From Adiantum capillus-veneris (lineage: Eukaryota > Streptophyta > Polypodiopsida > Polypodiales > Pteridaceae): a stretch of 64,000 nt of DNA. Positions 31,166 to 44,519 of this stretch are shown here, piece after piece. Where the stretch lies: contig CM043948.1 in assembly GCA_014529385.2 (NCBI GenBank), positions 80,996,760 to 81,060,759 of the forward strand, given 5' to 3'. Position numbers and translations under genes: made by a program. The notes under the pieces were generated by a model, which was given only the letters and a program-made list of their open reading frames with translations, did no database searches and was not told the origin of the DNA. How positions within the stretch are numbered: position 1 is the stretch's first letter; every line of letters starts with the position of its first letter.

Positions 31166-33557
31166 ATGGATTAGGATCAAGAAAATGTGGATCGTGATCA
31201 AGAGGAGGAGTCAAGCAATGCGAGTAGTGAAAGTATTGATGAGAACTTTGAAGTACTTCATGAAGAAGGTGTTGTTCTTGGCTCGGGGGATTCACTATGT
31301 GTAAAACTACCATATCATGTGCATTGAAGGCATGTTTGTAAAACCCCTTATCTGTGAATTTTGTTAAGAATATAATGTACCCTTTTCTTTTAAAATCTGT
31401 AAGTTTTTTTCAAATTTGAAAAAATAATGCACTTATGTATATATATTTATGTAAGTTGCAAGAACTTTAAATACCCTTCTGTTGAACTCACATGATATGT
31501 TTATTAAGTGACCTCCCCGGGGTTCTTGGTGAAGATGGGCCTCTTGATAATCACATGGTTAAGGTATTTCAATATCCAAATCTCTGTATTTTCAAAACAT
31601 ATTTTTCCTTCGATAGAGAGATATATAATTACATGATAAGAGTGCTCCAAAGTGGCTTGGTGACAACATTGGAGGCTCTTAAAACCTATGACTCTAGAGG
31701 CATGTTGGATTTAAAGAAGTGGAGCAAGATGAAGGATGAGCTTCATGTTGGACATGATGAGGATGGAAAACTTTGTTTATATTTGAGAGATGTGCTAATG
31801 GTGAGAGTTCCATGTGTAGAAGATTAGGAGAATATTGTTAAAGTTGCCCAAATTGTTGAAGGATCAAAACACCAAGGAATTAAAAAAACCCTAGATTCAA
31901 TCAAGTCCACGTGGTTAATTGATATTCGGAAGCATTGTATACCTACCACGCAATCAAAGAGTGTATACACGCTTGTGGGTGTAGCAACACAAATAGCCCT
32001 TCTCATACAGGATCATGGCGTCAAAAAATGGACCTGAATAAAGAGCCTCCAAATGTGATTATCAAAAAAATATCCGATGTAGAGAAGCACCTAAAGACCA
32101 TCATGATCGAGGACAAGACAAGGCTAGTGATGGATCTCTCTTCCAAAAAGTCCGGACTATCAAAAATTGTGATTGGTTACATATGTCATCAAGAAGGTGT
32201 GCCTCGATTGCCGGGGGGGGGGGGGAGAGAGAGAGAGAACAGGGACATCAAAGAAATATGGTTGTCCAATTAAAGCACAAGTGGTAACTGCAGATGGGAG
32301 GAATAATATCCAGATTTATCTAAACACTGCTCACAGTGGTCATGTCCCAGGTTCAAGAAGTAATTTGTATCACTTGCCCGTCCATCCATCCGTAATTGAG
32401 GTGTTGCATGGAAGACCTCTTTGATGTTGGCAATGCTTGATATGTTGCACAAATGTCATTGTCAAAAGAAAGATTTCACATGGAGCAAGTCTCTCTTCTT
32501 GAATATACTATCTACAGGTTCTTTATGATACCTCACGAAATCAATATCTTCTCAAATGCGTTATCAAAGTAGCACTTTATCTAGTTTGTAAAGAAGTTAC
32601 ATTATGTATAGGACACCCTCTAACTAAGCAAATGGATATAGGTCAGCTTGCAAAGCAATTACTATGATTGTCCAAATTGGAGTAGTCGATGTAAGCATCT
32701 TAATGGCGTCCAAATGATAGTGCTATCCCATTTTCCATGGTTAAATGAAATCTTGAAAGGTACTCATGAAGGTTTGCCCAATATTTATAATGATGTCATG
32801 CATCTTGATTTTGAAATCGCATGATGGAGTCAATGATATGCAAGAGAGGGAAGATGATTAGGTGAATCTTGTCAACCACCTCAAGGTAGCATTGTCAACT
32901 ATCCAAAAAGAAGTGTATTCCAAGGATCCCAAAGAGATTGAATTCATCAGACAACACTTCCAAAACATGAAAGGGGCACTCTCAACATTGGTAATCCCAA
33001 AGAAGATTGATCTCCCTATAAGAGGAAGTGCTAGACAAATTCAAGCCCACGTTACAGCAACTCATCTTGGTCATGGTTCTCCACCAGTTTGCACGAATGA
33101 GCAACAACAAAGCATCAATCTCAATGGAACTAGCCAACCTTCCAAACCACTGCACCAAACGGGCCAACTCAGACAAGCACCAAAGGGGTGGAACTTGAGT
33201 CCGTTTTGATAAACGGACTCATATTTGGTGTCCACATTGTTGCACCAAAATTTTGCTAGTGGATTCCCAAATCACACCCAGGTGTCACACATGCCATGCT
33301 CTTCTCCCACTAAAACCTATGAACATTACAGAAAATGTCATACACTTTGGGTCAAATGATTCGCCTTTGTAATGAAGCTGAGAGTTTTTGTGGGGACTAT
33401 CTCTGCTTGTCAATCTGGTTGTTTAGAGGATGTTGAGTATTGCTTTACACTTACCCATGAAAATGAGGAACAATTGCTATGCATCAATGCTTCTAAAGTC
33501 AGAATGCTACTTTTGTATGCCTCCAATCAATCAACCCATGTAATGAAGTATCTATGA
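31166..33557 (+). pseudogene. Decayed transposase-like coding region inside the TIR element
   Basis: Pieces in several frames: an acidic N-terminus (SSNASSESIDENFEVLHEEG, 31200-31290); 31492-31824 with LPGVLGEDGPLDNHMVKVF and DLKKWSKMKDELHVG; a possible zinc-binding His/Cys block at 31830-31990 (SKHQGIKKTLDSIKSTWLID, then CIPTT and CGCSN); NEPPNVIIKKISDVEKHL-like text with DKTRLVMDLSSKKS (32030-32200); KKYGCPIKAQVVTADGRNN (32255), which recalls the Gly-Cys-Pro step of FAR1/MULE-type DNA-binding domains; and a last piece to 33557. Introns or mutations separate them. By position it would be the element's transposase. The family link is inference and weak; no catalytic triad could be placed. Confidence 0.35.
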
Positions 33558-33771
33558 CAAACCTATTAGGTCTCCCCAATCTCAGAAAAAAATTTTCAAA
33601 ACATATTAAGTGCATAAGTGAAGGGTGAGTTTAGGAAATGAAAAGACAGAGACTAAGGTGGAAAGTCAAAAGACATATGAAGGTGAAAAGTCAAAAGACC
33701 TTTTGTGTCCATATAAAGAGGTGTTTCTCTTCTCCCTTATTTTCCCTTTAGCGTTTTCTTCTCTTTAAAGT

Positions 33772-33772
<1 letters not shown>

Positions 33773-33822
<50 letters not shown>

Positions 33823-33843
33823 ATCTCTCTCTCTCTCTCTCTA
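33773..33843. repeat. (CT)n microsatellite
   Basis: CT repeats with a few CTAT interruptions. 33558-34310 otherwise has AT-rich near-repeats of TCATTGTTCATGTCTTGTGA and no gene. Confidence 0.9.
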
Positions 33844-34310
33844 TGTTGTATTTGTCCTTCCCACAACTAATACTATTGCAAATCTATGTGCTTCGTTGTT
33901 GTCTGTTGCTACGTGCTATAGACTAGCGCATCATTTTTGTTGTTGTTGAGGAAATCTTTGAATTAGGAATACCTTTTAATTTTTTTGAAGCCATTAGAAA
34001 TATCTTTTATAGATTTTTAATTTATTTTTATTCGATTAGGAATCATTGTTCATGTCTTGTGAAGTAATCTCTCAACAATTTCAAGTATTTTTTTATTTTG
34101 TTTTATTCTATTTTGAATCATTGTTCATGTCTTGTGAAGTAATTCCTTAACAATTTCAAGCGTCTTTTTTTTTTGAAGCCATTAGGAATATTTCAAGTAT
34201 CTTTTTATTTTGTTTTATTTCTATTTTAAATCATTGTTCATGTCCTGTGAAGTAATCCCTCAACAATTTGTTCATGTAATCCCTCAAAGTTTCAGCTCTC
34301 TACCAAAAGA

Positions 34311-34483
34311 GTAATCTCGACATAGTGTGCCGAGATTACTTTTTTGGCAGAGAGCCCAAAATTACTGCTCTCTGGAAACAAAACGATCTCGACATACTGT
34401 GTAGAGATTACTTTTTTGGCAGAGAGTAGAAATTTTGGGCTCTCTGCCAAAAAAGTAATCTCGGCACACTGTGGCGAGATTAC
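34311..34483. repeat. Cluster of three palindromic units
   Basis: Units at 34311-34339, 34385-34410 and 34455-34483 each have arms of the GTAATCTCG/CGAGATTAC type around an 8-11 nt CACACTGTG-like core. They are linked by TTTTTTGGCAGAGAG and its inverse CTCTCTGCCAAAAAA. They sit near the right end of the TIR element; relatives lie near the left end. Confidence 0.8.
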
Positions 34484-35120
34484 TTTTTCAACTCATATTA
34501 TGTACAACACAAAAGGCTCCAAAATTTAGAAATAGAGAAGCTCTTTTGACGTTAGCATCGATACAAACTTCCAATTATATCCAAAGTAAGCATTCAATAA
34601 AAAATGGTGATCACAATTCGATCTATATTCAAAAAACGTCTACACAACAATCGTGGCCTACACAATCGTGGCCTATCCAAATGTGACCTCATCCAACTGC
34701 TTGTGCAACCAATCCTTGAGCTTCTTTCTGGTGAATTCGATCTCTTTATGCTCAAACCAATTCTTTTTTAATTGCAAAAAGAAATCATTATAGCTATTAA
34801 GTACACACAATAAAGAATGCTTCAATTAAGATATGCAATCACTAGATTGACTTGAGGCTTTTTGTCTTTGATTGTGGTCTTGATCAATAATCTCATTGCC
34901 GTCATTCAACGATGATGCAAAAGTGATGAGAGGGCGCCTACATAGTAATCTCGATAGCAGCGCAGTAGGGATTCAGAGCTTTCGACGGCGCGCTAATCTT
35001 TTTTTACGCAAAAACTGCAGGTTTTCCCCCTTTTTCCCGTCGCTTTTTGTGCCCCCCAAAACACCTGGAAAATTCGCTTTCAGAGCATGAAAAAAAAATC
35101 AACATTTGATTTCTCTATGG

Positions 35121-35178
35121 CCCTTCATCCTTTCTCTTGGACCCCGTGGTCTATATAGACGAGGAGCGCCTTCTCATA
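35121..35178. repeat. Right terminal inverted repeat
   Basis: Its reverse complement starts TATGAGAAGGCGCTCCTCGT and continues CTATATAGACCACGGGGTC, pairing with 30741-30800. Confidence 0.6.

Positions 35179-36639
<1,461 letters not shown>

Positions 36640-36719
<80 letters not shown>
36640..36719. repeat. (CT)n microsatellite
   Basis: About 40 uninterrupted CT units. 36720-37300 after it holds nothing that I can support. Confidence 0.95.
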
Positions 36720-36720
<1 letters not shown>

Positions 36721-37299
36721 CGGACTTGCAGACTTGCAACGTAAATATTCTATGAGAGCTAATGGCTCAGGCTCTAAGTCAACAATTTCGAGGGATTTAA
36801 CTTGGAAGTTTGTCGTCGGCTTATCTTGGGCCACGATATAGTCCGCCAATGACCTAACTTTGGCAACAAGAATTTTTCATTGTACAATTGTATAGCCATC
36901 ACCCTCTAGGTGCTCAAAGAGTGGCTCTAATTGACATTTTTAAATTAAAACGTCCCAAATATGCTCTTTCCATATGGAAAAGTTTGTGCCATCAGACTTC
37001 CTTATGTTATAAATGTCTATTTTAGAAGAAGAGGCCATGATTGCAAGAGTTGAACACTATTACAAAAAGACCAAGAAACTATGGCAAGAATCTTGGGGAA
37101 ATTTTGGCCTCTATAACATGAGCAAAATATCAACTCAAAATGCCCAAAAATGCATAAATCTGTGAAAAAAATCTAGCAAAGTCTCCTCCGTATGGGGAGT
37201 AAAACGTCAACTCAAATAGTGCACATAATCAATCATAGAATAATTATCATTAAATCTAATATCTAACCAACCCAAATGATTTTCTCATATTAAACTGAT

Positions 37300-38595
37300 C
37301 ATTTAATGTGGGATAATAAAGGGGAACAAGGGTTAGAATATAGACACGTGCTTACGGATCTATCTCAACACGGGGCCAATGGTAAAGGGGTCCAAATGAG
37401 AGATGGTCTGTCAAAGAGTAAGGTTAACTAATGAAGCTTAAAAGACCTTAGGGTTAGCTTCATTAAAGACCTCCAAAGGTAAGTCCTTCGACCTTAGGCA
37501 AGCTAGGGCTAAGCTTGAGGTGGGAACCCAACCTAAGCTTGAGGTGCTTGTCGTGCTTGATGACTAAGGTGCGTGCTTGATGACGAAGGTGCTTGAGGTG
37601 CGTCTCGTTCTTGATGACTAAGGTGCGGGCTTGATGACTAAGGTGCTTGAGGTGCTTGTCATGCTTGATGACTAAGGTACTTGAGGTGCTTGTCATACTT
37701 GATGAGGAAGGTGCTTGAGAAGCTTCCCATGCATGGGGGGCAAGGTGCTTGAGTCAAAAAGAGACCCTACAAACTTAATGAGGAAGGTTCTTGAGAAGCT
37801 TCCCATGCATGGGGGATAAGGTGCTTGATTCAAAAAGAGACCCTACAAACTTAATGAGGAAGGTGCTTGAGAAGCTTCCTATGCATGAAAGTCCCAAAGT
37901 TAGGGGAATCTTTGACTTAACCTTCCACTCACCCAAAGGGCACATGGGACACATGTCAGACTCTCCCTAAGCTTAACTAAATGGTGTGCTTGAATGCTAT
38001 TGGTTGGGCTAAAGAGGGGTCCAATGAGCTTCTAGTTCCATCCAACAAATATCTAGATACTTTCAAGCTCTCTCTCTCTAAGGGGTAAGAAGGACACTTG
38101 TCCAAAGACTAACCATGAATGCATGCTGCATGTGATTGGCTAGGGGGGAGAGGGGTCCAATGAGCTTGAAACATGTGTAAAAGCTACAACTTGCCCCAAG
38201 AAAGCAAGGGGGTGCTGGGGGGATATACACCACACAAAGTTTATGTTATGCTTGTGATGCATGAAGCTTTCCATCTTCATTGCATCACCTAGGTCACAAG
38301 GAACACAAAGATTGTATTGTACCAAGTCTCTCTTGATGGGAGAAACTATAATACAAATGCCTATTGGAGGGGGGACCGGCTCTGTATGAATCCGGTCCTC
38401 AACTATTGTCATGTTCTCTAAACTCTCTCTCTCTCTTGCAAAAGTATTGTTCGTGCCAAGTTAACTAAGTACCATGTTTATGTTGCTACCATCAATTAAG
38501 TTCACCCGCTATGCTCACAAAGTAATCTCACAAAAGTGCTTTACCTGATTTCCTAATTCTGCTACTCTCAAAGTTCATAGGCCATTTCCATTACA
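37300..38595 (+). repeat. 5' LTR of a chromodomain Ty3/gypsy element (left boundary uncertain)
   Basis: The right end ...TTCCATTACA stops one base before a Met primer site. The left limit is unknown because no 3' LTR copy is found after the pol region. Minisatellites at 37480-37887 lie inside it. Confidence 0.5.
37480..37887. repeat. Minisatellites in the LTR
   Basis: First part: irregular repeats of CTTGATGACTAAGGTGC and CTTGAGGTGC. Second part: a 76-bp unit at 37701, 37777 and (partial) 37853, each with GAGGAAGGTGCTTGAGAAGC or near. Confidence 0.85.
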
Positions 38596-38596
38596 T

Positions 38597-38608
38597 TGGT
38601 ATCAGAGC
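38597..38608 (+). other. Primer binding site (initiator Met tRNA)
   Basis: TGGTATCAGAGC one base after the LTR end. Confidence 0.85.
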
Positions 38609-38666
38609 ATTTGGTTTCTCTTTTCTTGCTTAAGAAGAGAGGTCCTTAAGTAGCCTATTAATGGTT

Positions 38667-38848
38667 GATTTCGTTAATTATATTAGGGTAAGTGGGATTG
38701 GGATCTATTATCGGTTTTGTTGAGCCCACTATGTGAGATATGGTGCACACCTTGGGAGATTTTGTTAATTATATTAGGGTAAGCGGGACTAGGATCTATT
38801 ATCGGTTTTGTTGAGCCCACTACGTGAGATTTGGTGCACACCTTGGGA
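38667..38848. repeat. 91-bp tandem duplication in the leader
   Basis: 38667-38757 and 38758-38848 share GTTAATTATATTAGGGTAAG and TTGTTGAGCCCACTA blocks with few differences. It lies between primer site and gag. Confidence 0.85.
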
Positions 38849-39100
38849 GATTTGGTCTTAATAATGGACTCTTTTTAGACTTGCCTACGGCTTTACCATT
38901 ATTGAGCCATAAGAAGTCCGAAAGAAGATATCCCTCGGCAACTTCACTATGTTAGACTCACTCCACTACTCTCTATAATTAACCAATTCGAGCCGTGGGT
39001 GTAGATACTTAAGTGCCTATTTTCAAAGTCAAAGAGGAGTAACAACTAAGGTTTTGAATTGCCAAAGCATACACTAAGTAAACACATAAGTTTAAATAAC

Positions 39101-40446
39101 ATGGCTAACAATAACCAAGAGAGTAAAATGAACATTGAATTTGATTTTGCACGTGAAGGTGCTAATGATGATGCCCCCATGTTTTTTAATTATCTTGTTA
39201 CTAGGCTGCAACAAGCTATGGGCAACCCCGCTTTGCAAGCCAAAGTTACTCAACAACTTCGTGCTTATGGGGTTTCCTTTCCTCTCCAAGAGGACAGAGA
39301 GCTTAGGAGGCCTCTTGATGAGACCCCCAAAAGAAGACTCTCTCCCATATGAGACGAGGAATCCAAAGATCAAGAAAGTAATGAATTCCTAAATTCCTTC
39401 AAAGATGTGGCTCCACAAAGACGGCGGTCTAAACGATTGCCAACTCCTCCCAAGAGGAAACGGTTAACCCATAGTCCTTCTCCTCGTCACTCCAAAAGGG
39501 AAGAGAGGAAACAAAGGAAGAAAAGGGCAAGAAAGATGTCATCCTCTTCTCCTTCTTCTTCACCTTCCTCCTCTTCCAACGAAAGCTATGGCTATTCTCC
39601 TAGAGAATACAACAGGGAGGACATCGTAAAGCTTACTCTGCATGGAGAAGGTCCCAAAAGCTCAAGAAGTTCAAAGAGGGAGGAAAGAGTATCTCTTTTC
39701 TCACCTATGATGGCACCTTTGGTGCTAATGACAAAGTATTGAACTTGATCCAACAATTTGATGCGGCCTTTGGAGACGAGGGCTTCACAGAGTCCTCCAA
39801 GCTATGCCATGTAGCTATGCACTTCCAAAAATTGGCTTGTCAATGTTGGGCTAGCCTTCATGGCAGCGGCAAAGCCCCAAAGACATGGTAAACTCTACGA
39901 GTTTCCATCATGAAGCAATTCCTTGCAAGTGATGCAAAGGACAAAGTGCTTACCAAATGGTGAAGTTTAAAGCTTCTCTCTCATGAGTCTATCCACAAAT
40001 ATGTGGACAAGTTTTGGGATTTACATCTCAAGACTACTATCTTTCAAAGGATAGACTTTGCCGAGCAAAAGCAACAATTTTGTGTGGGATTACCCAAAGA
40101 GATGGCCGAGTATGTCAACTCTCAACGGCTTGGTTCTATCACCGAAGTAATCCACCGCATCATGGTTGCTTTGCACATCAATTTCCAACAAGGGGCTAGA
40201 ATGAATGTCAAGCCCATGGAAAATAAAGACAAAAGTGATGCCAAGAGGAAAACCAATGCCCAAAATTCTTACCAAGGCTATTCCAACGACAACAACAATC
40301 TGTCCAAGGAGAAGGGAGTTTACAAAGGTAAATATAAACTGTCTCCTAAAGAGCTAGAAGCTTTCTGTAAGGACCACAAATTTTTTAAAGCATGGGGAGC
40401 AAGGCCATGGTTATCGTCCTTGCTCCAAGAGAATTTTCCGCAATGA
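39101..40446 (+). pseudogene. Gag of chromodomain Ty3/gypsy element (broken)
   Basis: The start MANNNQESKMNIEFDFARE at 39101 runs to a TGA at 39350. A Lys/Arg/Ser-rich stretch (39407-39600) follows. The capsid-type domain, across frames, has SFLTYDGTFGANDKV, IQQFDAAFGDEGFTESSKL, KYVDKFWDLHLKTTI, QQFCVGLPKEMAEYV and SPKELEAFCKDHKFF. A degraded CCHC-like stretch (GEQGHGYR in another frame) lies near 40395. The capsid resembles the one at 1-1217 (FDKAYAGGNFTEASKV). Several stops and shifts break the frame. It lies 490 bp after the primer site, as expected. Confidence 0.75.
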
Positions 40447-40462
40447 GACTCCTAGAGCCTCT

Positions 40463-40906
40463 ATGTTTGAAGCTCCAAAAGAGGATGCTCATTGCCAAGG
40501 ATTTCTCCTTTCCTATGCTTGGGGAAAGATGGAAGAGCAAGATGCCTTTATTTTGTTTGACCCTGGTTCAACTCATAACTTCATATCCACAGAGTTGACC
40601 ACTAAGCTAGGCATACAAGCCCACGAGATGGGAGATGCATTGAAAGCCAATGGAGCTATCAAGGGACCAGACGTCTCAGTTACTTCCTTAATTGAAAAAT
40701 TAAGACTTCATGTCCAAAGCTATGTGAAAAAACAAGATTTCTTCATCTCCCCTCTCAAACATGAGAATGTTATCGTTGGGGCCACATGGTTTAACCGCAT
40801 GACTTCCAACATGAAGTTCTCTGAAAGAAGAATCCACTTCACCTACAGGGAAGAGAGCATGTACATAGATGCTAATGAGTCGGAGAACACCATATCCTTG
40901 CAATAA
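40463..40906 (+). pseudogene. Aspartic protease of chromodomain element
   Basis: A 147-codon open frame holds AFILFDPGSTHNFISTEL, the retropepsin active site with DPGS, then HENVIVGATWFNRMTSNM, the conserved end of the fold. It is followed by a spacer to the RT. It would mature the polyprotein. The frame itself is intact, but the parts on both sides are not in frame with it. Confidence 0.75.
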
Positions 40907-41019
40907 AGGGAAATCAAGAGGAATTAAAGTTGTCTAATTTTCTAAATGGATCCCAAGATGTTTTCATTGATGACATCCTTAGTGAGCTACCTCTAAAATG
41001 AGGGATGATGACCATGCAA

Positions 41020-43445
41020 TTGAGCTCCTACCAGGAAGCTCACTACCTAACAAGCCTCCTTATTGAGTTTCACAAGCTCAACAAGAGGAGATCATGAGGC
41101 AAGCGCATGAATTGATGGAAAAAGGGATGGTCAGGTCTAGCTCCTCTCCATTTTGTTCACCATTGCTTTTAGTGCAAAAGAAAGACGACACATACCCCAT
41201 GTGTGTCGACTATAGTGCACTAAATAAGATTATTATCAAAAATAGATTTCCCGTCTCGAGGGTAGAAGATCTATTTGATAACTTACAAGTTTTGGCCTGA
41301 TAAATGTTCCAGCCACATTCAAACTCATGATGGGCAAAATCTGCAAGCTACTCAAATTCTCTTGAGTAGTACAAGCGGCACCTCCAGGTAATCTTTCAAG
41401 TTGTGAGAAAGAATAAGCTTTTCATTAAATTAAAGAAAAGTGAATTTTTCCTACAAGAGATTCAATTGTTAGGTCACATTATCTCTAAGGATGGCACCCG
41501 TATGGATCCAACAAAGTTAGAGATAATAAGAGGATGGCCTAATCCAAGGAATCTACAGGAGGTACGAAGCTTCATAAGTATGTGTGCATACTATAGATGC
41601 TTCATAGAAAAAATTCTCGCTAATAGCAGGCCCACTACATGACTTAACAAAAAAAGAACGTTAAGTATACATGGATTGCAAAAATGCAAGAAGCTTTTGA
41701 GAAGCTTCTCTCTCAACGTGTGCTCACACTACTAGATCTCTCAAAGCCATTTGAGGTCCAATGTGATGCTTGTGGTAATTTTCTTGGAGCTATTTTGCTT
41801 CAAGAAGGGCATGCCATATCATATGGGAGTCAAAGACTCAACTTCGATAAGTGAGTATTGGGCAAATACGAGAAAGAACTACTAGCTATTGTATATGTCC
41901 TAAACACGTGGAAACACTATCTCTTGGGGACTCCATTCATCCTACGAATGGATCACAAAGCCTCAAGAACTTCATGACGCAAACCAAGCTCTCCGACAAA
42001 CAAATGAGGTGGGAAAATTTTCTTTTGCAATTTAAATTTCATATTGGTCACATTGTTGGCAAGCACACTCAAGTGGTCGATGCACTTTCACAATGACCAA
42101 GGGTAAATGTGGTGTCTACAACAACTCACAATGATCTATCTTTTATGATAGATGAGTATGCTAATGACCAAGACTTTAAGTATGTAATTACAACCTTTGT
42201 ATTAGGGAAGAAAAAAGAACCATTCACCTTGAAGGATGGTTATCTTCCAAACGGCAATAGGCTATGTGTTACTTACCCATACAATTAGGAAGCCATGTAT
42301 GAATCCCATACTTCTCCTTATGCGGGGCAATGAGGGAATCCATAATCTACTATTCAAGGAGTAGGAATGTATTTCTGTTGGTCTACCATGAAAAGTAAAC
42401 ATACAAGAGTATGTTTCAAAATGCGTGGTATACCAAAAGTTGAAATTTGATTGAGGGAAGCAAATTGGATTGTTTCAGCCGACAGGCTTACTAAGAAAAC
42501 ACACTCTATGCCTGTCAAAAAGACTATTAGGGCACATCAAATGGAAACCCTCTTCAGATCTCAAATTTCAAGCATCATGGATTTCCAACACCCATAGTGT
42601 CGGACAAAGATCCTAGAATGACCAGTAATTTCTGGAAAGATCTCTTTGAAAATCTAGGTACAAGATTGAATTTCTCTTTGGCCTATCACCCACAAACGGA
42701 TGGCCAAAGTGAGATAGCCAATCTTACGGTTCTTGATCTACTAAAGAACTATGTTATAGAAGTAGATCAATGCTCACAATGGGAAAAGTATTTACCTCTT
42801 GTAGAGTACGCGTATAATAATACTATCCATACTTCTACGGGAAAAGCACCTTTTGAAATCATAGAGGGAAGACCTAAAAGTCCCTTGCTACTTAAAGTAC
42901 ATGGGAAGATCTTCGCTGTCGATGAGTATAGTCATGACCGGCAAGCATCTTTTCAAAAGATTAAGGAGGCTATATCCATCTCCCAACTAAGGAAAAAAGC
43001 TACTGCTGACAAGCACAAAAGGGCCTTAACGTTCAAATAAAATGATTGGGTCTTACTTAAGTTTCCTAAGGCTCGATTGAGGCAAACGATGGGAAAAAAT
43101 CCTACGGGCCATCAAAAGTATTATGCTAAACTAGCAAAAAGATACTATGGTCCTTTTCAAAATTTGAAGCCAATCAATGAGGTGGCTTATCAACTCAAGC
43201 TGCCTAACCATTGGCTCATACACAATGCTTTTCATGTGAGCCTAATTGTGCCCTACAAAGGAGATCCTCCAAATGAACCAATTATTGAAGACTCTCCCAA
43301 AATTGAAGACCAAGAAGAGGTGCTACAACCAGAAGCTATCCTTCGGCATGAAGACAAGGTACTACGACATGGTAAGATTATCCGACGGTATCTTATTAAG
43401 TTCAAAAATTATCCTTTTGAAGATGCTAGATGGGGTAGCTTCTTG
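41020..43445 (+). pseudogene. RT, RNase H, integrase and chromodomain of Ty3/gypsy element (broken, RT core deleted)
   Basis: 41094-41300 gives the RT start (QAHELMEKGMVRSSSSPF, MCVDYSALNKIIIKNRFP). The catalytic YxDD region is missing; the thumb (IQLLGHIISKDGTRMDP) follows from ~41403. RNase H remains in FEVQCDACGNFLGAILL and ELLAIVYVLNTWKHYLL. From the integrase only the second half is clear: HSVSDKDPRMTSNFWK, YHPQTDGQSEIANLTV, CSQWEKYLPLVEYAYNNT, and LKLPNHWLIHNAFHVSL. The end has a chromodomain-like ILRHEDKVLRHGKIIRR...LIKFKNYPFEDARW, marking a chromovirus; the chromodomain guides insertion to particular chromatin. No purine tract or 3' LTR follows. Confidence 0.85.
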
Positions 43446-43576
43446 AAGCTTTGTATCTTTTTTTTTCATGCTATCTTTTTTAGATTGCAGCTTTGTATCT
43501 TTTTTCCTGGAAATATAAATTTAAGTATTCTCTCTTAGTTTCTCTCCATTTGTGCTCTGTAGTTATAATTTGTGTG

Positions 43577-44390
43577 GTTGGCTCAAAACCCCCACCGCCC
43601 ACTGATGAGGTAGAGCACATTGATTTGCCAGCTTCCTTGCTACGAAACAATGTCTCACTTCCCATCCATAGAGATTTGGCAATAATTGTAGACTTCAACA
43701 ATGTGCTTGCTTGTGTGCATGATAAGCGCAAAGGATTGGAACCCCCAGATTTAAACACGCTGTACTTTGACAAAGTAAAGGGGGACAATAACATCACCTA
43801 CTATGTATGAAACGATGCAGAATTATTCTTCTTGGACTCGTCAAATAGCAGAGACTTTTTTGTGGTTGTCGTGCACCTGCCACAATCTTGAGAAGGGTAT
43901 GGACAAGTGCCTATCTCAAGCCAAGCGTTGTTTGAGTGGGTGGCTGGCACAGAACTACTGCCATGTTATCAATTGGGAATATGGAAAACCCCCAAAGAAA
44001 ATGTTTTTCAAAAAACTAGAAACCTTTTGGTACCTCTTTCTTAAGTTCAATAAGTCTAACACTTTACTGCTGGTGGATGATTCCCTTTATAAGATGTACT
44101 TCAATGATCCCAGTAACTTTGTCATTCTGCCTGGGATAGAAAAGCAAAATGAGAGGCAGTGGGAAAATTTCCTCAAGGAGGATGTTGCCTCATTTATAAT
44201 ATAGTGGGCTGAGATTCCTGATAGAGCCAAGACTATTAGGGAATGTCCATTTGATTCCAGGAAGGATGAACATGCACAATTGGACTGGGATCTGGCACAT
44301 GGAAAAGTACGGGCACAACATAAAATTCTTGCACCAAAAATGCCACCTCCAACAATAACCAATTATAAGCGGCCACGTCGGCAAGAATAG
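43577..44390 (+). pseudogene. FCP1/NIF-type HAD phosphatase-like gene (broken)
   Basis: Two overlapping frames. The first (to 43808) has LAIIVDFNNVLACVHDKR, resembling the first motif (Asp-x-Asn/Asp-x-Val-Leu) of FCP1-like phosphatases. The second (43803 onward) has SCTCHNLEKGMDKCL, CHVINWEYGKPPKKMFFKKL, NTLLLVDDSLYKMYFNDPSN and ENFLKEDVASFII, matching the later HAD motifs (Lys; paired Asp in VDDS). A TAG at 44202 is read through in frame to a second stop at 44388. Family members dephosphorylate proteins such as the RNA polymerase II tail. Missing parts, a frameshift, a stop and no introns suggest a retrocopy or relic. It starts ~130 bp after the chromodomain. Confidence 0.6.
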
Positions 44391-44519
44391 AGCAGTCTTC
44401 TAACTAATTGACTTTACTCCTTGAAAAAGCTAACTCCCTGTAAAGAAAAGTGTTCTTGTATCTAAACCTGAATATACTATGAAGAATTTTGCAAGTCAAC
44501 TGTTTCTGTTGCTGTCAAT

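Larger units (their letters stand above)
30741..35178. mobile_element. Candidate cut-and-paste DNA transposon with terminal inverted repeats
   Basis: The ends 30741-30800 and 35121-35178 are diverged inverted repeats sharing CTCGTCTATATAGACCA and GGGGTC plus AGAGAAGGGAT-like blocks in order. Inside both ends lie palindromic units of the type GTAATCTCG...CGAGATTAC (30863, 31024, 34311, 34455). The middle carries a decayed coding region (31166-33557). Termini, subterminal repeats and a central gene together suggest a class II element of about 4.4 kb. No convincing target duplication is visible and the superfamily is undetermined. Confidence 0.5.
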
